A stretch of 64,000 bases of DNA from JAAYUD01 sp963676865 (GCA_963676865.2 CAXXSS010000001.1:1922001-1986000), one strand, 5' to 3'. Counted from the first letter of the stretch, positions 1 through 9,085 are shown. A program made the numbers and translations. The notes: a model not told the origin generated them from the sequence alone.

Positions 1-18
1 AAATTATAATCTTCTTAT

Positions 19-32
19 TGTGCGTTCGCACA
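19..32. terminator. Small hairpin left of metK
   Basis: TGTGCG-TT-CGCACA forms a six-base-pair stem with a two-base spacer, followed by a short pyrimidine run (gctttttc). It could be the terminator of a gene lying left of the window. The rest of the first 94 bases shows no convincing promoter. Weak call. Confidence 0.3.
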
Positions 33-94
33 GCTTTTCATTCCCATACACTACATTCCATTTTATACATTAATTTTTTTAATTCCAATTTACA

Positions 95-1387
95 ATGGGA
101 TATTTATTCACATCCGAATCGGTGTCTGAAGGGCACCCCGACAAAGTGGCCGATCAAATATCGGACGCTATACTTGATAAACTACTGGTCTATGACCCGA
201 ATTCTAAAGTAGCTTGCGAAACATTGGTAACCACCGGACAGGTAGTTATTGCGGGAGAAGTGAAGACTAAAGCGTATATCGACTTGCAAAGAGTGGCACG
301 CGAAGTTATTCAAAAAATTGGTTATACGAAAGGCGAATACATGTTCGAAAGTAATTCGTGCGGTGTACTTTCTGCCATTCATGAACAAAGTCCTGATATT
401 AATCGTGGCGTTGAACGTGAAGATCCTATGAATCAAGGGGCAGGCGACCAAGGTATGATGTTCGGTTATGCTACAAACGAGACTGAAAACTATATGCCGC
501 TTTCGCTCGATTTAGCTCACCGCATATTATATGTTTTGGCCGAAATACGTCGCGAAGGTAAACAGATGACTTATTTACGTCCTGATGCCAAGAGCCAGGT
601 GACAATTGAATATGATGATAATGATAAACCTGTTCGTATCGATACCATAGTTGTTTCGACCCAACACGATGAGTTTGTTCTGCCTAAGGACGATTCTCGT
701 GAGGCTCAACTTAAGGCTGATGAAGAAATGTTGGCTATAATACGCAAAGACGTCATTGAAATATTGATGCCTCGGGTATTGGAGTCTATTTCGCTCGAGA
801 AAGTTCGCAAACTTTTCGATGATAATATCAAATACTTTGTCAATCCTACAGGTAAGTTTGTGATTGGCGGTCCTCATGGAGATACCGGTTTGACCGGCCG
901 TAAGATTATTGTAGATACTTATGGTGGCAAGGGTGCACATGGTGGTGGCGCCTTCTCGGGCAAAGATCCTAGCAAGGTAGACCGTAGTGCCGCTTATGCA
1001 GCTCGTCACATCGCAAAAAATTTGGTCGCAGCCGGTGTTGCCGACGAAGTGCTCATTCAGTTGTCTTATGCTATCGGTATTGCAGAACCTATCAATATTT
1101 ATGTCAATACTTATGGCCATGGACATGTCAAAATGAGTGACGGTGAAATAGCCCAAAAGGTAGGGCAGCTCTTTGATCTTCGCCCTCGTGCTATCGAAGA
1201 GCGTCTCAAACTGCGCAATCCGATATATTTGGAAACTGCTTCTTACGGACACATGGGACGTGAGCCGCAGATGGTGACCAAAACGTACACTTCAAATTAT
1301 ACCGATAGCAAGACCGTTACGGTAGAACTGTTTACGTGGGAGAAGCTTGATTATGTAGATAAGATCAAAACCGCTTTTGGACTTTGA
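95..1387 (+). CDS. metK: S-adenosylmethionine synthase
   Basis: Makes S-adenosylmethionine from methionine and ATP in the cytoplasm, the methyl donor for the cell. The 430-residue protein begins MGYLFTSESVSEGHPDKVAD, with the N-terminal family signature GHPDK at residues 14-18. It continues with the GAGDQGMMFGYA ATP-binding motif (about 116-127), GGPHGDTGLTGRK (about 258) and GGGAFSGKDPSKVDRSAAY (about 283), all hallmarks of MetK. Length is somewhat above the 384 residues of E. coli MetK but usual for Bacteroidales. The ATG at 95 starts exactly at the conserved N-terminus. It stands alone, ended by a hairpin terminator 23 bases downstream. Identification is secure. Confidence 0.98.
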   Translation: MGYLFTSESVSEGHPDKVADQISDAILDKLLVYDPNSKVACETLVTTGQVVIAGEVKTKAYIDLQRVAREVIQKIGYTKGEYMFESNSCGVLSAIHEQSPDINRGVEREDPMNQGAGDQGMMFGYATNETENYMPLSLDLAHRILYVLAEIRREGKQMTYLRPDAKSQVTIEYDDNDKPVRIDTIVVSTQHDEFVLPKDDSREAQLKADEEMLAIIRKDVIEILMPRVLESISLEKVRKLFDDNIKYFVNPTGKFVIGGPHGDTGLTGRKIIVDTYGGKGAHGGGAFSGKDPSKVDRSAAYAARHIAKNLVAAGVADEVLIQLSYAIGIAEPINIYVNTYGHGHVKMSDGEIAQKVGQLFDLRPRAIEERLKLRNPIYLETASYGHMGREPQMVTKTYTSNYTDSKTVTVELFTWEKLDYVDKIKTAFGL

Positions 1388-1409
1388 TTTTATTATCTTA
1401 TAAAGTAAT

Positions 1410-1443
1410 AGCCGCAATGGATCTTTTTCTGTTGCGGCTTTAT
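1410..1443 (+). terminator. Rho-independent terminator of metK
   Basis: AGCCGCAA (1410-1417) pairs with TTGCGGCT (1432-1439) around a 14-base loop, followed by TTTATT. It sits 23 bases after the metK stop. Confidence 0.75.
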
Positions 1444-1624
1444 TCGTTTTTCATATTATTGTGCAAAGAACGCATGGGATGATCACTATATTTTATTATC
1501 TGCGGCATAGAATATTGAAATATCTTGTGCGATTGGCCTGTTGAATTGAAAAAATATGTAATTTTATCGGCTGTTAGCACTTCTTCTGGGGCTTTCTTAG
1601 ACATAATTAGTTATTATATTGTTC

Positions 1625-2503
1625 ATGAAATATCAGTTACAACGGAATATTTTGTTATTGGCGATGGTGATGATGTTGGTTTTTTCATTTGGTTGGGGAG
1701 CGCACAATTATTCGTCAACACGCTCTAAAATAAAAGTTTCGCTTAATGTTGCTTTGCAACAGACGATGTCGCGCCATGCAGCCAAGTGGCTCACGGTCGA
1801 TACGTTGAAAACCTATACTCAGCTTCAGACAGTGACGGGAAATCCGGTCTCTGTTCGTGCTTTCGATAAAACCTTTGCTGCGGCGTTGCCTTTTGCACCG
1901 CTCCGCTCAACGTCAGGCATACAAGTCCGTTTGCTTCCTCGAGCTGGACATCCTTTCACCGACGAATTGTCGGGCGATTGTCTGATGAGTGATACGATCT
2001 TGTGGATGTCTCCTGCGGTGCAGACTGCTTCGACCGTTCCTCCGATATTGGCTTTTAGAGGATATGCGCATTGTCCGTTTTGGAAAATCTTTTTGCTCTC
2101 GCATCCTGATGGACCTATCATCGTTTTTTGTTTGTCTCTGTTGATTGGGACGCTGATACCTATGCTGTTGTATCGCCGACGTAAGAAAATAGAAATGAAT
2201 GCGGGTATTATTTCTATCGGCAATATGTCACTTTGCACCCTCGACAGTTGTTTCTACGATGAACAACATAATTGTATTCGGCTTACTCCCCTGCAATATA
2301 GCTTGATGAAAATGTTCTTTTTATCTTCATCTCATTATCTATGTAAGGCTGAAATTTGTCAATCTTTATGGCCGGGCAAGGATAATGCCGACGAGACACT
2401 TTATACTCTCATCCGACGTTTGAAACCCATTGTTGAAGCCAATAGTAATTTGTATATCAAAACCGATCGAGGTAGAGCATATAGGCTAGAGAAGCAATAC
2501 TAA
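1625..2503 (+). CDS. Membrane-anchored winged-helix regulator
   Basis: A 292-residue one-component regulator of ToxR-like topology. The start is set at ATG 1625 (MKYQLQRN); the reading frame runs six bases further to a TTG, which is less likely. Residues about 9-24 form a first membrane segment. About 140 extracytoplasmic residues follow, then a second membrane segment near 160-183 ending in the positive stop RRRKK. The C-terminal 90 residues look like an OmpR/PhoB-type winged helix (LTPLQYSLMKMFF, the recognition region AEICQSLWPGK, then TLIRRLKPIVE and a TDRGRAYRL wing). No phosphoacceptor domain is present, so sensing is presumably by the periplasmic part. Such proteins are common in Bacteroides. 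Ligand and targets are unknown, and no partner gene is adjacent. Confidence 0.8.
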   Translation: MKYQLQRNILLLAMVMMLVFSFGWGAHNYSSTRSKIKVSLNVALQQTMSRHAAKWLTVDTLKTYTQLQTVTGNPVSVRAFDKTFAAALPFAPLRSTSGIQVRLLPRAGHPFTDELSGDCLMSDTILWMSPAVQTASTVPPILAFRGYAHCPFWKIFLLSHPDGPIIVFCLSLLIGTLIPMLLYRRRKKIEMNAGIISIGNMSLCTLDSCFYDEQHNCIRLTPLQYSLMKMFFLSSSHYLCKAEICQSLWPGKDNADETLYTLIRRLKPIVEANSNLYIKTDRGRAYRLEKQY

Positions 2504-2769
2504 TTTAGCTCTTTGTCTTATTGTATAGATAAGAGTGTCCTTTGTTTTATATCGAGAATGCTCCTACAACCCATCAAAATGCCAGTTAAAGTATTTTTCA
2601 GAACGTATTTCTAGGTGAATATTCTCCGATATTCTGATACTTTCTTATCAGCACCTTGTTGAGAAGGTCTTGTAGAACGTTATTTTTGCGACTGTCTCTC
2701 CGCTAGAATGTAAGCCGAATAAGAGCAAGGCATAAATGTATCCCACGCAAATCATTGATATACAGCGAG

Positions 2770-2833
2770 AAATTCATAAGGACGAAAATAAAAGTTTGTC
2801 CATACAAACTTTTATTTTCGTCCTTATGAATTT
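2770..2833. repeat. Perfect hairpin, 30-bp arms
   Basis: Bases 2770-2799 are exactly complementary to 2804-2833 around the four-base loop CCAT. The core is CATAAGGACGAAAATAAAAG. A third partial arm (cgtccttatca, from 2841) follows. The same structure, imperfect, is in copy B at about 24118-24182. There is no run of T long enough to call a terminator. Confidence 0.85.
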
Positions 2834-3019
2834 TTATGTTCGTCCTTATCATTTTTTGAAAGCGCAGCTTCAATTTATCGGATGAAACGGAAGACCCTCG
2901 TACGGATTGTGGTGTACTGAATTTGGTTGACAGTTAAACACTAGTAAACCTAAGGGAGTTGACAATTACAATCATGTATACCTAAAGTAGTTGTCAACTC
3001 TGCAAAGTTAATCCTATTT

Positions 3020-3973
3020 TTATTGACAAACAAGTATTGTTTGTTCTTTATAGTTTGTTTTGTTCAGCTGATGCTTTAAAGCATCAGCTGAACAAAGTGG
3101 GTTTGGATGTTCTCCCGGGAGCATTTGCATCGGTGTTTTCATTGCCAGAGCTTGGTGCGGTCGTGCCCAATTGTAGAGATATATGGATCTGGCGACACCT
3201 TCCAAGGCTTCATCAAATGTTTTATTCTCATAATCGAAGAGCCATCCGTTCTTAACGGTATTGTTCATCCTCTCGGCCAGTGCATTGTGCAAGGGGTCGC
3301 CCGTTTGCGTCATACTGATAGCGATTCCTCTTTCTTTGAGCTGTGACACATAACCTTTTGATGCATACTGCACACCTCGGTCGGAATGGTGGATAAGACC
3401 TGAAAGGTTGAATCCCTGACCTTTATAAAATCTGCACGCCATCATCAACGCTTTTGCCGGTCCTTCCGCTTCAAGAGTCCGAAAGAGGGCATATCCCACA
3501 ATGATGCGGCTGAAGACATCCGTCAGCAGCGAAAGATAGGCAAATCCTTCTTTCGTGGATATATAAGTGATGTCACCCACCATCATGCGGCAAACACCAC
3601 AGGCCACGTATTTAGGAGATGTGTTAAGCAAATCCGGATAGATCCGATATGGATGATCGGAGTTGGTCGTACGAGGTCTGTAACGTCTGCGGCGCAGCAT
3701 CATCCCGTTGGCCCGAAGGACATCGATAAATTGGTCGCGTCCTATCGTGAACTTTTCTCCGAACCGAGACTTACACAGACTGTAAAGCTCGCGGCAACCG
3801 CTTCGGGGAAGCTCCTGACGCAGAAATTGACAGTAATACGTGATGCTGCTTATAAGTACATCTTGTTCGGCATTTGTTTCTTTGTGCTTGTAGTACCCTT
3901 GTCGGGAAATGTCAAGCAGTCCGCAAAGGGCGGATATGGTATAACTCATACCTTTACCCGCCTTTTGTGACAA
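3020..3973 (-). CDS. IS3-family transposase OrfB (DDE integrase), copy 1
   Basis: The catalytic part of the IS3 transposase, 317 residues from a TTG codon and normally expected as the OrfAB fusion. The rve integrase core carries the acidic triad: Asp in GDITYIS, Asp in HHSDRGVQYA and Glu in NALAERMNNTVKNGW, spaced as in IS3 enzymes. An HTH_21-like stretch precedes it (LCGLLDISRQGYYKH). Near the C-terminus the gene reads through a 38-bp perfect palindrome (3059-3096) encoding CSADALKHQLN. It differs from copy 2 by Cys instead of Tyr in KALMMACRFYKG. The gene is complete and probably functional. Confidence 0.95.
   Translation of the reverse strand: MSQKAGKGMSYTISALCGLLDISRQGYYKHKETNAEQDVLISSITYYCQFLRQELPRSGCRELYSLCKSRFGEKFTIGRDQFIDVLRANGMMLRRRRYRPRTTNSDHPYRIYPDLLNTSPKYVACGVCRMMVGDITYISTKEGFAYLSLLTDVFSRIIVGYALFRTLEAEGPAKALMMACRFYKGQGFNLSGLIHHSDRGVQYASKGYVSQLKERGIAISMTQTGDPLHNALAERMNNTVKNGWLFDYENKTFDEALEGVARSIYLYNWARPHQALAMKTPMQMLPGEHPNPLCSADALKHQLNKTNYKEQTILVCQ
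3059..3096. repeat. 38-bp perfect palindrome inside orfB, copy 1
   Basis: Centred on TTTAAA, the sequence from TTTGTTCAGC to GCTGAACAAA reads identically on both strands. It lies within the coding region of orfB and is also present in copy 2 (23900-23937). As RNA it would form a long hairpin at the 3' end of the transposase message. Confidence 0.9.
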
Positions 3974-3981
3974 GCAACCTA

Positions 3982-4350
3982 CTACTTGACATCGGAGTTT
4001 TTTCGTACCTTGATGTGATACTTCTCTTCAGCCAGGTCAATCATGCAATCATAAACGTCACGGGCCATCTCTGCACGCTTCAGCTCAGATTCCAATTCCT
4101 TAATGCGCACTTTCAAAGAGGTGATGTCTTCTTCTGAAGAGACATCCTCTGTACCGGTTGTTACAGCTTTATCCTTCATATTTAATGGGAATGGTTTGTC
4201 TTCAAGCCCAAAGATACGAAGCCAATTCCGAATTGAACCTCTGGATATACCATTTTCTTTTTCAAGGGTATACTTACCCTTGCTTCCATGAAGGTAAGAG
4301 TTTAAAATCTCTAGACGAATCTGATCGTCAATCTTTTTATTATTTCTCAT
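3982..4350 (-). CDS. IS3-family OrfA (HTH), copy 1
   Basis: The small DNA-binding protein of the IS, 122 residues from ATG at 4350 (MRNNKKIDDQIRLEILNSYL); a TTG 21 bases upstream is an alternative. The N-terminal helix-turn-helix (GKYTLEKENGISRGSIRNWL) would bind the terminal repeats. A leucine-zipper-like helix follows (SLKVRIKELESELKRAEMAR). Just before the stop is the slippery heptamer A AAA AAC (complement of 3997-4003). A -1 shift there runs without a stop into the orfB frame, giving the OrfAB transposase. Confidence 0.93.
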   Translation of the reverse strand: MRNNKKIDDQIRLEILNSYLHGSKGKYTLEKENGISRGSIRNWLRIFGLEDKPFPLNMKDKAVTTGTEDVSSEEDITSLKVRIKELESELKRAEMARDVYDCMIDLAEEKYHIKVRKNSDVK

Positions 4351-4583
4351 TTTTGAATAAGTTTGTGTCAACTTATTCAGTACATGTCAGATAAAAAAGT
4401 ATCAGTGTAGCGGCAATTGTTCAACTCGAAAAACGTTTTGAAAAACGACTTCGAAATAGCATCCTATCAGCCACTGCGGTATTGCGTCAATGGGGTATGC
4501 ATGGCAGGAAAAATAGAAAAAGTTTATCGCTGATAACAAGAAGAATAAGAGCTTTGAAAAAGACTTCTATATCTTACGAAAGT

Positions 4584-4641
4584 GTCGTATGTTAGTTTTT
4601 TCGGTGACGTCCTTAAGTTTTCAAAAAAACTAACATACGAC
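4584..4641. repeat. Inverted repeat, 18-bp arms, downstream of prolyl oligopeptidase
   Basis: GTCGTATGTTAGTTTTTT (4584-4601) pairs perfectly with 4624-4641 around a 22-base loop containing GACGTCC. About 38 bases of this block recur in inverted orientation at about 24735-24774 (CTTAAGGACGTCACCGG, then AACTAACATACGGC). It may help terminate the minus-strand gene ending at 4687 but lacks a good T run there. The rest of 4446-4686 shows nothing else. Confidence 0.7.
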
Positions 4642-4686
4642 AACATTTTTAGGGGCATATGTCGTTTTTGCAAGTGAAAGTAAAGG

Positions 4687-6798
4687 CTACTTGTACTTCA
4701 TTCCCAAATTATACATAATAAATCCGTATGTATCGGATTGTTCTTCGAGTACTTTAGTCATAGGCTTACCGCCACCATGTCCAGCTTTACTATCAATACG
4801 GATGATGGTGGGATTGTTGCCTTTATTACAAACCTGCAAAGTTGCGGCAAACTTAAAAGAATGGGCAGGAACTACTCGGTCGTCATGATCGGCGGTAGTG
4901 ACCATCGTAGCTGGATATTTTACTCCGGGTTTCAGATTATGCAAAGGCGAATAACCTTTCAGATATTCAAACATCTCTTTACTATCTTGGCTAGTACCAT
5001 AATCGCTTGCCCAATTCCAGCCAATCGTAAACTTGTGATATCGAAGCATATCCATCACGCCAACTTCGGGAACTGCTACTTTAAAAAGATCGGGGCGTTG
5101 AGTCATGCAAGCGCCTACCAGCAAGCCTCCGTTAGAACCACCCAAAATGGCTATCTTATCCTTATTGGTATATTTTTCTTTAATGAGATATTCGGCAGCC
5201 GCAATAAAATCGTCAAACACATGTTGCTTCTGCATCTTTGTTCCGGCAATATGCCACTCTTCTCCATATTCGCTACCACCTCTAAGATTGACTTGTACGT
5301 AGATACCGCCATTCTCTAAAAAAGGAATCCGCGAAACCGAGAATCCAGGATTCATGCTTATACCAAAACCACCGTAGCCATAAAGGAGTACAGGATTCTT
5401 GCCGTTCTTCTTCAAATCTTTTTTATAAGTCAAAAACATAGGGACTTTGATACCGTCTTTACTGGCAAAGAATACTTGTTCGGTAACAAAATCATTTGCA
5501 TTGAACTGAACTTTAGGAGCGCGAAATAATTCGTAAGCGTTCTTATCCATATCGTATTTGTAAGTAGCGCCGGGGATAATAAACGAAGTGAAACTGAAGA
5601 AACACTCTTTATCATCTTTTTCTCCACTGAAAGCGACCGATCCCAACGATGGCAAGTTTATCTCTTGAATCTCGGTCCCATCCAACCCGTAGACAAAAGC
5701 ATGGTTGGCAGCATCTTTATCGTAAGTGAGAAATAGCTTGCCACCGATAATGGACACACTGGACAATACATTTTTTGATTCAGGAATCAATTCGACCCAA
5801 TCTTTCAATTCTGGTTTGTTTATATCGGTCACCATCACTCTCCCTTTAGGAGCTTTATAAGTTGTATAAATATAAATCTTTCCGTTGAATATTTCAACCG
5901 GACTATAAGAATAATCCATATCGCTTGCCATTAATTGAAACTCAGCGTCAGGCTTACTCAAATTTTTGACATATAAAGCGTTTCCACGTCCGTCACCACT
6001 TTCATACAGAAATTGCATGGTTTCATCTTCGTCCAACGAAGAAGTATAAAAACGACGTGGATATTTGGGATTCTGATAGACCAACTTATCTTCAGACTGA
6101 GGAGTGCCCAACTTGTGGTAATATACTTTATGATTTTCATTCACATTGGAGAGCCCTGTGCCCTGAACCGGAGCATCATAAGCGCTATAGTAAAAGCCAT
6201 CTCCTTGCCAAGAAGCATCGCTGAACTTCACCCACTTGAGATGATCGTCCAGCAAACGGCCGGTAAGGGCATCCATCACATAAATTTCCATCCAGTCCGA
6301 TCCACTGCGAGAAATAAGATAAGCGGCATATTTTGCATCTTTAGAGAAAGATAGTCCTTGCAACGCGACCGTTCCGTCGGCAGAAAGCTTGTTCGGATCC
6401 AGAAAGACCCGAGGAGAGGTATTAAGTGCATCTTGTATATAAATCACACTTTGGTTTTGCAATCCATCATTTTTAGAAAAGATATATTTACCGTGTTTCT
6501 TGCTTGGCAAACTTATCTTCTCGTAATTGGCAAGCTCCGTCAAACGTTTCAACAATTTGTCACGAAAGGGTATTTTAGACAAATATTCGTCCGTCACTTT
6601 ACGCTGAGCTTGAACCCAAGCTGCTGTAGCCGCACTTGTATCGTTCTCCAGCCAACGATAAGGATCAGGAACTTTCACACCAAAGTAAACATCCACAGTA
6701 TCCACCTTCGCCGTCTGTGGATAGAACAATTTGTGCTGTTGAGCCCAAGAAGTTATTGACATAACCATTGTCAGTAAAATTAAAGTTACTTTCTTCAT
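4687..6798 (-). CDS. Prolyl oligopeptidase family serine protease, secreted
   Basis: An S9A peptidase that cuts short peptides after proline. The 703-residue protein has a Sec signal peptide (MKKVTLILLTMVMSITSWAQ, cleavage after about residue 19), so it acts in the periplasm or outside. The N-terminal segment begins with the typical PYRWLEND motif. A seven-blade propeller occupies about residues 75-430. The C-terminal alpha/beta-hydrolase domain has the complete triad: Ser555 in GGSNGG, Asp near 639 in ADHDDRVVP and His674 in KAGHGGG, close to the positions in the mammalian enzyme. It is transcribed alone, divergently from metG. Confidence 0.96.
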   Translation of the reverse strand: MKKVTLILLTMVMSITSWAQQHKLFYPQTAKVDTVDVYFGVKVPDPYRWLENDTSAATAAWVQAQRKVTDEYLSKIPFRDKLLKRLTELANYEKISLPSKKHGKYIFSKNDGLQNQSVIYIQDALNTSPRVFLDPNKLSADGTVALQGLSFSKDAKYAAYLISRSGSDWMEIYVMDALTGRLLDDHLKWVKFSDASWQGDGFYYSAYDAPVQGTGLSNVNENHKVYYHKLGTPQSEDKLVYQNPKYPRRFYTSSLDEDETMQFLYESGDGRGNALYVKNLSKPDAEFQLMASDMDYSYSPVEIFNGKIYIYTTYKAPKGRVMVTDINKPELKDWVELIPESKNVLSSVSIIGGKLFLTYDKDAANHAFVYGLDGTEIQEINLPSLGSVAFSGEKDDKECFFSFTSFIIPGATYKYDMDKNAYELFRAPKVQFNANDFVTEQVFFASKDGIKVPMFLTYKKDLKKNGKNPVLLYGYGGFGISMNPGFSVSRIPFLENGGIYVQVNLRGGSEYGEEWHIAGTKMQKQHVFDDFIAAAEYLIKEKYTNKDKIAILGGSNGGLLVGACMTQRPDLFKVAVPEVGVMDMLRYHKFTIGWNWASDYGTSQDSKEMFEYLKGYSPLHNLKPGVKYPATMVTTADHDDRVVPAHSFKFAATLQVCNKGNNPTIIRIDSKAGHGGGKPMTKVLEEQSDTYGFIMYNLGMKYK

Positions 6799-6852
6799 AA
6801 TCTATAGATAGTTAAATTTGATACCGTCGCAAAACGCTTTTTCAAACAGTTG

Positions 6853-6882
6853 TAAAGATAATGATTTTTTTCCTATTTACAA
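6853..6882 (-). promoter_or_regulatory. Promoter of the prolyl oligopeptidase gene
   Basis: On the minus strand TTG (6880-6882) is followed after 19 bases by TATCTTTA (6853-6860), one mismatch from the Bacteroidetes -7 element TAnnTTTG. The start codon is about 55 bases downstream. Confidence 0.55.
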
Positions 6883-6940
6883 CATTTTACATCAGCGCGG
6901 CATAACTTGGGAATAAAAGGATAAATTTTTGGATTTATTT

Positions 6941-6971
6941 TTTGTATTGCTCTCGGCTTGCAGTATCTTTG
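6941..6971 (+). promoter_or_regulatory. Promoter of metG and possibly the glycan cluster
   Basis: TTTG (6941-6944), a 19-base spacer and TATCTTTG (6964-6971) match the Bacteroidetes -33/-7 consensus exactly. Transcription would begin near 6978, about 34 bases before the metG ATG. Confidence 0.75.
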
Positions 6972-7011
6972 CAACGTCTTTTAATATAAGGAAATAATAC
7001 AAACTTACTAT

Positions 7012-9051
7012 ATGGATAAAAAATACAAAAGAACAACCGTCACCTCGGCGCTTCCCTATGCCAACGGTCCCGTTCATATTGGTCACTTGGCAGGCGTATA
7101 CGTGCCTGCAGATATCTATGTCCGCTACCTTCGTCTGAAAAAAGAAGACGTATTGTTTATTGGCGGTTCGGATGAACATGGTGTCCCTATCACAATCAGA
7201 GCACGCAAAGAAGGAGTAACGCCTCAAGATATTGTAGATCGCTATCACAACCTGATTAAGAAATCTTTCAAGGAATTTGGTATTTCTTTCGATGTGTATG
7301 GCAGAACATCCAGTGACATACATAAAAAGACGGCTACTGAGTTCTTCGAAAAGCTATATGAAGACGATAAGTTTGTAAAGAATACGAATCAACAATATTA
7401 CGATCCGGAAGCTAAACAGTTTCTTGCCGATCGCTATATCACCGGTACCTGTCCCCATTGCGGCAACGAAAATGCTTATGGTGACCAATGTGAGAAATGC
7501 GGTACGTCGCTGAGCCCGATGGAATTGATTAATCCCAAGAGCGCCATTAGCGGAGCAAAGCCTGAACTTAGGGAAACGACCCACTGGTATTTACCCCTTG
7601 ACAAATACGAAGACTGGTTGCGCCAATGGATTCTTGAAGATCATAAGGAATGGCGCCCCAACGTTTACGGGCAGTGCAAAAGTTGGCTCGACATGCACCT
7701 GAAACCTCGTGCTGTAACCCGCGACTTGGATTGGGGTATTCCCGTTCCGGTAGAAGGGGCAGAAGGCAAAGTGCTTTATGTATGGTTTGACGCACCTATC
7801 GGATATATCTCGAACACCAAAGAACTGTTGCCCGACTCATGGGAAAAATGGTGGAAAGATCCCGAAACCCGTCTCGTTCATTTTATCGGCAAAGACAATA
7901 TTGTATTTCACTGTATTGTATTCCCTTCAATGCTAAAGGCCGAAGGTAGCTATATACTCCCCGACAATGTTCCTGCCAATGAGTTTTTGAATCTGGAAGG
8001 TGACAAGATTTCAACTTCGAAGAATTGGGCTGTATGGCTCAATGAATATTTGGAAGACCTCCCCGGCAAACAAGATGTATTGCGCTATGTACTCACAGCG
8101 AATGCCCCTGAAACCAAAGACAATGACTTTACATGGAAAGATTTTCAGGCGCGCAACAACAACGAACTGGTTGCCGTATACGGTAACTTTGTGAATCGTG
8201 CGTTAGTACTCACCGATAAATACTTTGATGGTAAAGTACCTGCGATCATAGAGCTAACGGATTATGACAAACAAACCATTAACGAATTTATTGGTGTAAA
8301 AGAGGAAGTCGAAAAATTGCTTAATGTATTCAAATTCCGCGATGCGCAAAAAGAAGCAATGAACTTAGCCCGTATCGGTAACAAATATCTTGCCGATACA
8401 GAGCCATGGCATCTCATCAAGACCGACAAACAAAGAGTAGCTACTATCCTTAATATCTCTCTGCAATTGGTTGCTAATCTAGCGATAGCTTTCGAGCCTT
8501 TCCTTCCATTCAGTTCAGAGAAACTACGCCAGATGCTCAACATGCAAGAATTTAATTGGGAGAATCTGGGACATACCGACTTGCTTGAAGAAGGACATCA
8601 ATTGGCGAAGGCCGAACTGCTGTTCGAAAAGCTTGACGATTCAGTAGTAGAAGCTCAAGTACAAAAATTGGAAGACCGTAAAAAAGAAAATGCAGAGAAG
8701 AATTATCGGGCCAATGAAATCAGACAAACAATAGAGTTCTCTGATTTCGAGAAACTTGATATCCGTGTAGGTACAGTGTTGGAATGCCAAAAAGTGCCTA
8801 AAGCCGACAAGCTATTACAGTTTTTAATTGATGACGGATTGGACAAACGGACTATTGTGAGCGGGATAGCCAAACATTATAGTCCCGAAGAGCTGATAGG
8901 CAAACAAGTATGTTTTGTGGCTAATCTTGCTCCTCGCAAATTGAAAGGCATTGAAAGTCAAGGAATGATTTTATCTGCCGAAAACGTAGACGGCTCTTTA
9001 GCTGTAATTAGCCCAAGCAAAGAAGTAAAGCCTGGGAGCGAAGTCAAATAA
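7012..9051 (+). CDS. metG: Methionyl-tRNA synthetase
   Basis: Charges tRNA-Met with methionine. The class I signature HIGH is at residues 22-25 (PYANGPVHIGH). A zinc knuckle CPHCGNENAYGDQCEKCG lies near 146-163. The KMSKS loop appears as KISTSKN near residue 332, a variant normal for the zinc-containing MetRS type. The C-terminal 100 residues form a Trbp111-like tRNA-binding domain (FEKLDIRVGTVLECQKVPKA). Length 679 matches family members with this appendage. The gene starts a probable transcript that continues 34 bases later into the surface-polysaccharide genes. Confidence 0.98.
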   Translation: MDKKYKRTTVTSALPYANGPVHIGHLAGVYVPADIYVRYLRLKKEDVLFIGGSDEHGVPITIRARKEGVTPQDIVDRYHNLIKKSFKEFGISFDVYGRTSSDIHKKTATEFFEKLYEDDKFVKNTNQQYYDPEAKQFLADRYITGTCPHCGNENAYGDQCEKCGTSLSPMELINPKSAISGAKPELRETTHWYLPLDKYEDWLRQWILEDHKEWRPNVYGQCKSWLDMHLKPRAVTRDLDWGIPVPVEGAEGKVLYVWFDAPIGYISNTKELLPDSWEKWWKDPETRLVHFIGKDNIVFHCIVFPSMLKAEGSYILPDNVPANEFLNLEGDKISTSKNWAVWLNEYLEDLPGKQDVLRYVLTANAPETKDNDFTWKDFQARNNNELVAVYGNFVNRALVLTDKYFDGKVPAIIELTDYDKQTINEFIGVKEEVEKLLNVFKFRDAQKEAMNLARIGNKYLADTEPWHLIKTDKQRVATILNISLQLVANLAIAFEPFLPFSSEKLRQMLNMQEFNWENLGHTDLLEEGHQLAKAELLFEKLDDSVVEAQVQKLEDRKKENAEKNYRANEIRQTIEFSDFEKLDIRVGTVLECQKVPKADKLLQFLIDDGLDKRTIVSGIAKHYSPEELIGKQVCFVANLAPRKLKGIESQGMILSAENVDGSLAVISPSKEVKPGSEVK

Positions 9052-9085
9052 GGACTAATTATATACTATATTATCATCGCACACC

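Larger units (their letters stand above)
2908..4389 (-). mobile_element. IS3-family insertion sequence, copy 1
   Basis: A 1482-bp element with orfA and orfB on the minus strand. The ends, read inward, are TGTGGTGTACTGAATTTGGT at 2908 and TGACATGTACTGAATAAGTT from 4389, both starting with TG as in IS3 elements. The target duplication is GAT (2905-2907 and 4390-4392). It is confirmed by the intact paralogous site at 24251-24264, which reads cggataaaaaagta with one GAT. The copy at 22607-24088 has the same length and differs by a single residue in the transposase. Near the left end a GAGTTGACAA/TTGTCAACTC inverted repeat (2956-2965, 2991-3000) repeats the GTTGACA of the terminal repeat and may be a transposase binding site. 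Confidence 0.95.
2594..4445. repeat. MITE-like inverted-repeat element, copy A, split by IS3
   Basis: A non-coding element of about 367 bp once the inserted IS (2908-4389) and its 3-bp duplication are removed. Its left end (TTTTTCAGAACGT, then AGGTGAATATT and ATTCTGATACTTTCTTAT, 2594-2654) is the imperfect inverse of its right end (4390-4445, GATAAAAAAGTATCAG to TGAAAAACG). The interior (2655-2907) has no plausible gene and holds a 64-bp hairpin. The interior is closely similar to copy B (21395-21526 joined to 24092-24308), including a stretch ending gaccctcgtacggat, which gives the uninterrupted target sequence. Size, terminal inverted repeats and lack of coding sequence fit a non-autonomous transposable element; the helper transposase is unknown. 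Confidence 0.65.

Noticed and set aside
18..212. 64-codon frame at the left edge overlapping metK
   Set aside because: Out of frame with metK, with no homology and no proper start context.
575..1252. 225-codon open frame on the minus strand inside metK
   Set aside because: Fully antisense to a highly conserved gene, with no domain motifs; a codon-bias shadow.
1525..1728. Short plus-strand frame overlapping the start of the membrane regulator
   Set aside because: No ribosome binding site or recognisable motif, and it overlaps the signal-anchor coding sequence of the real gene.
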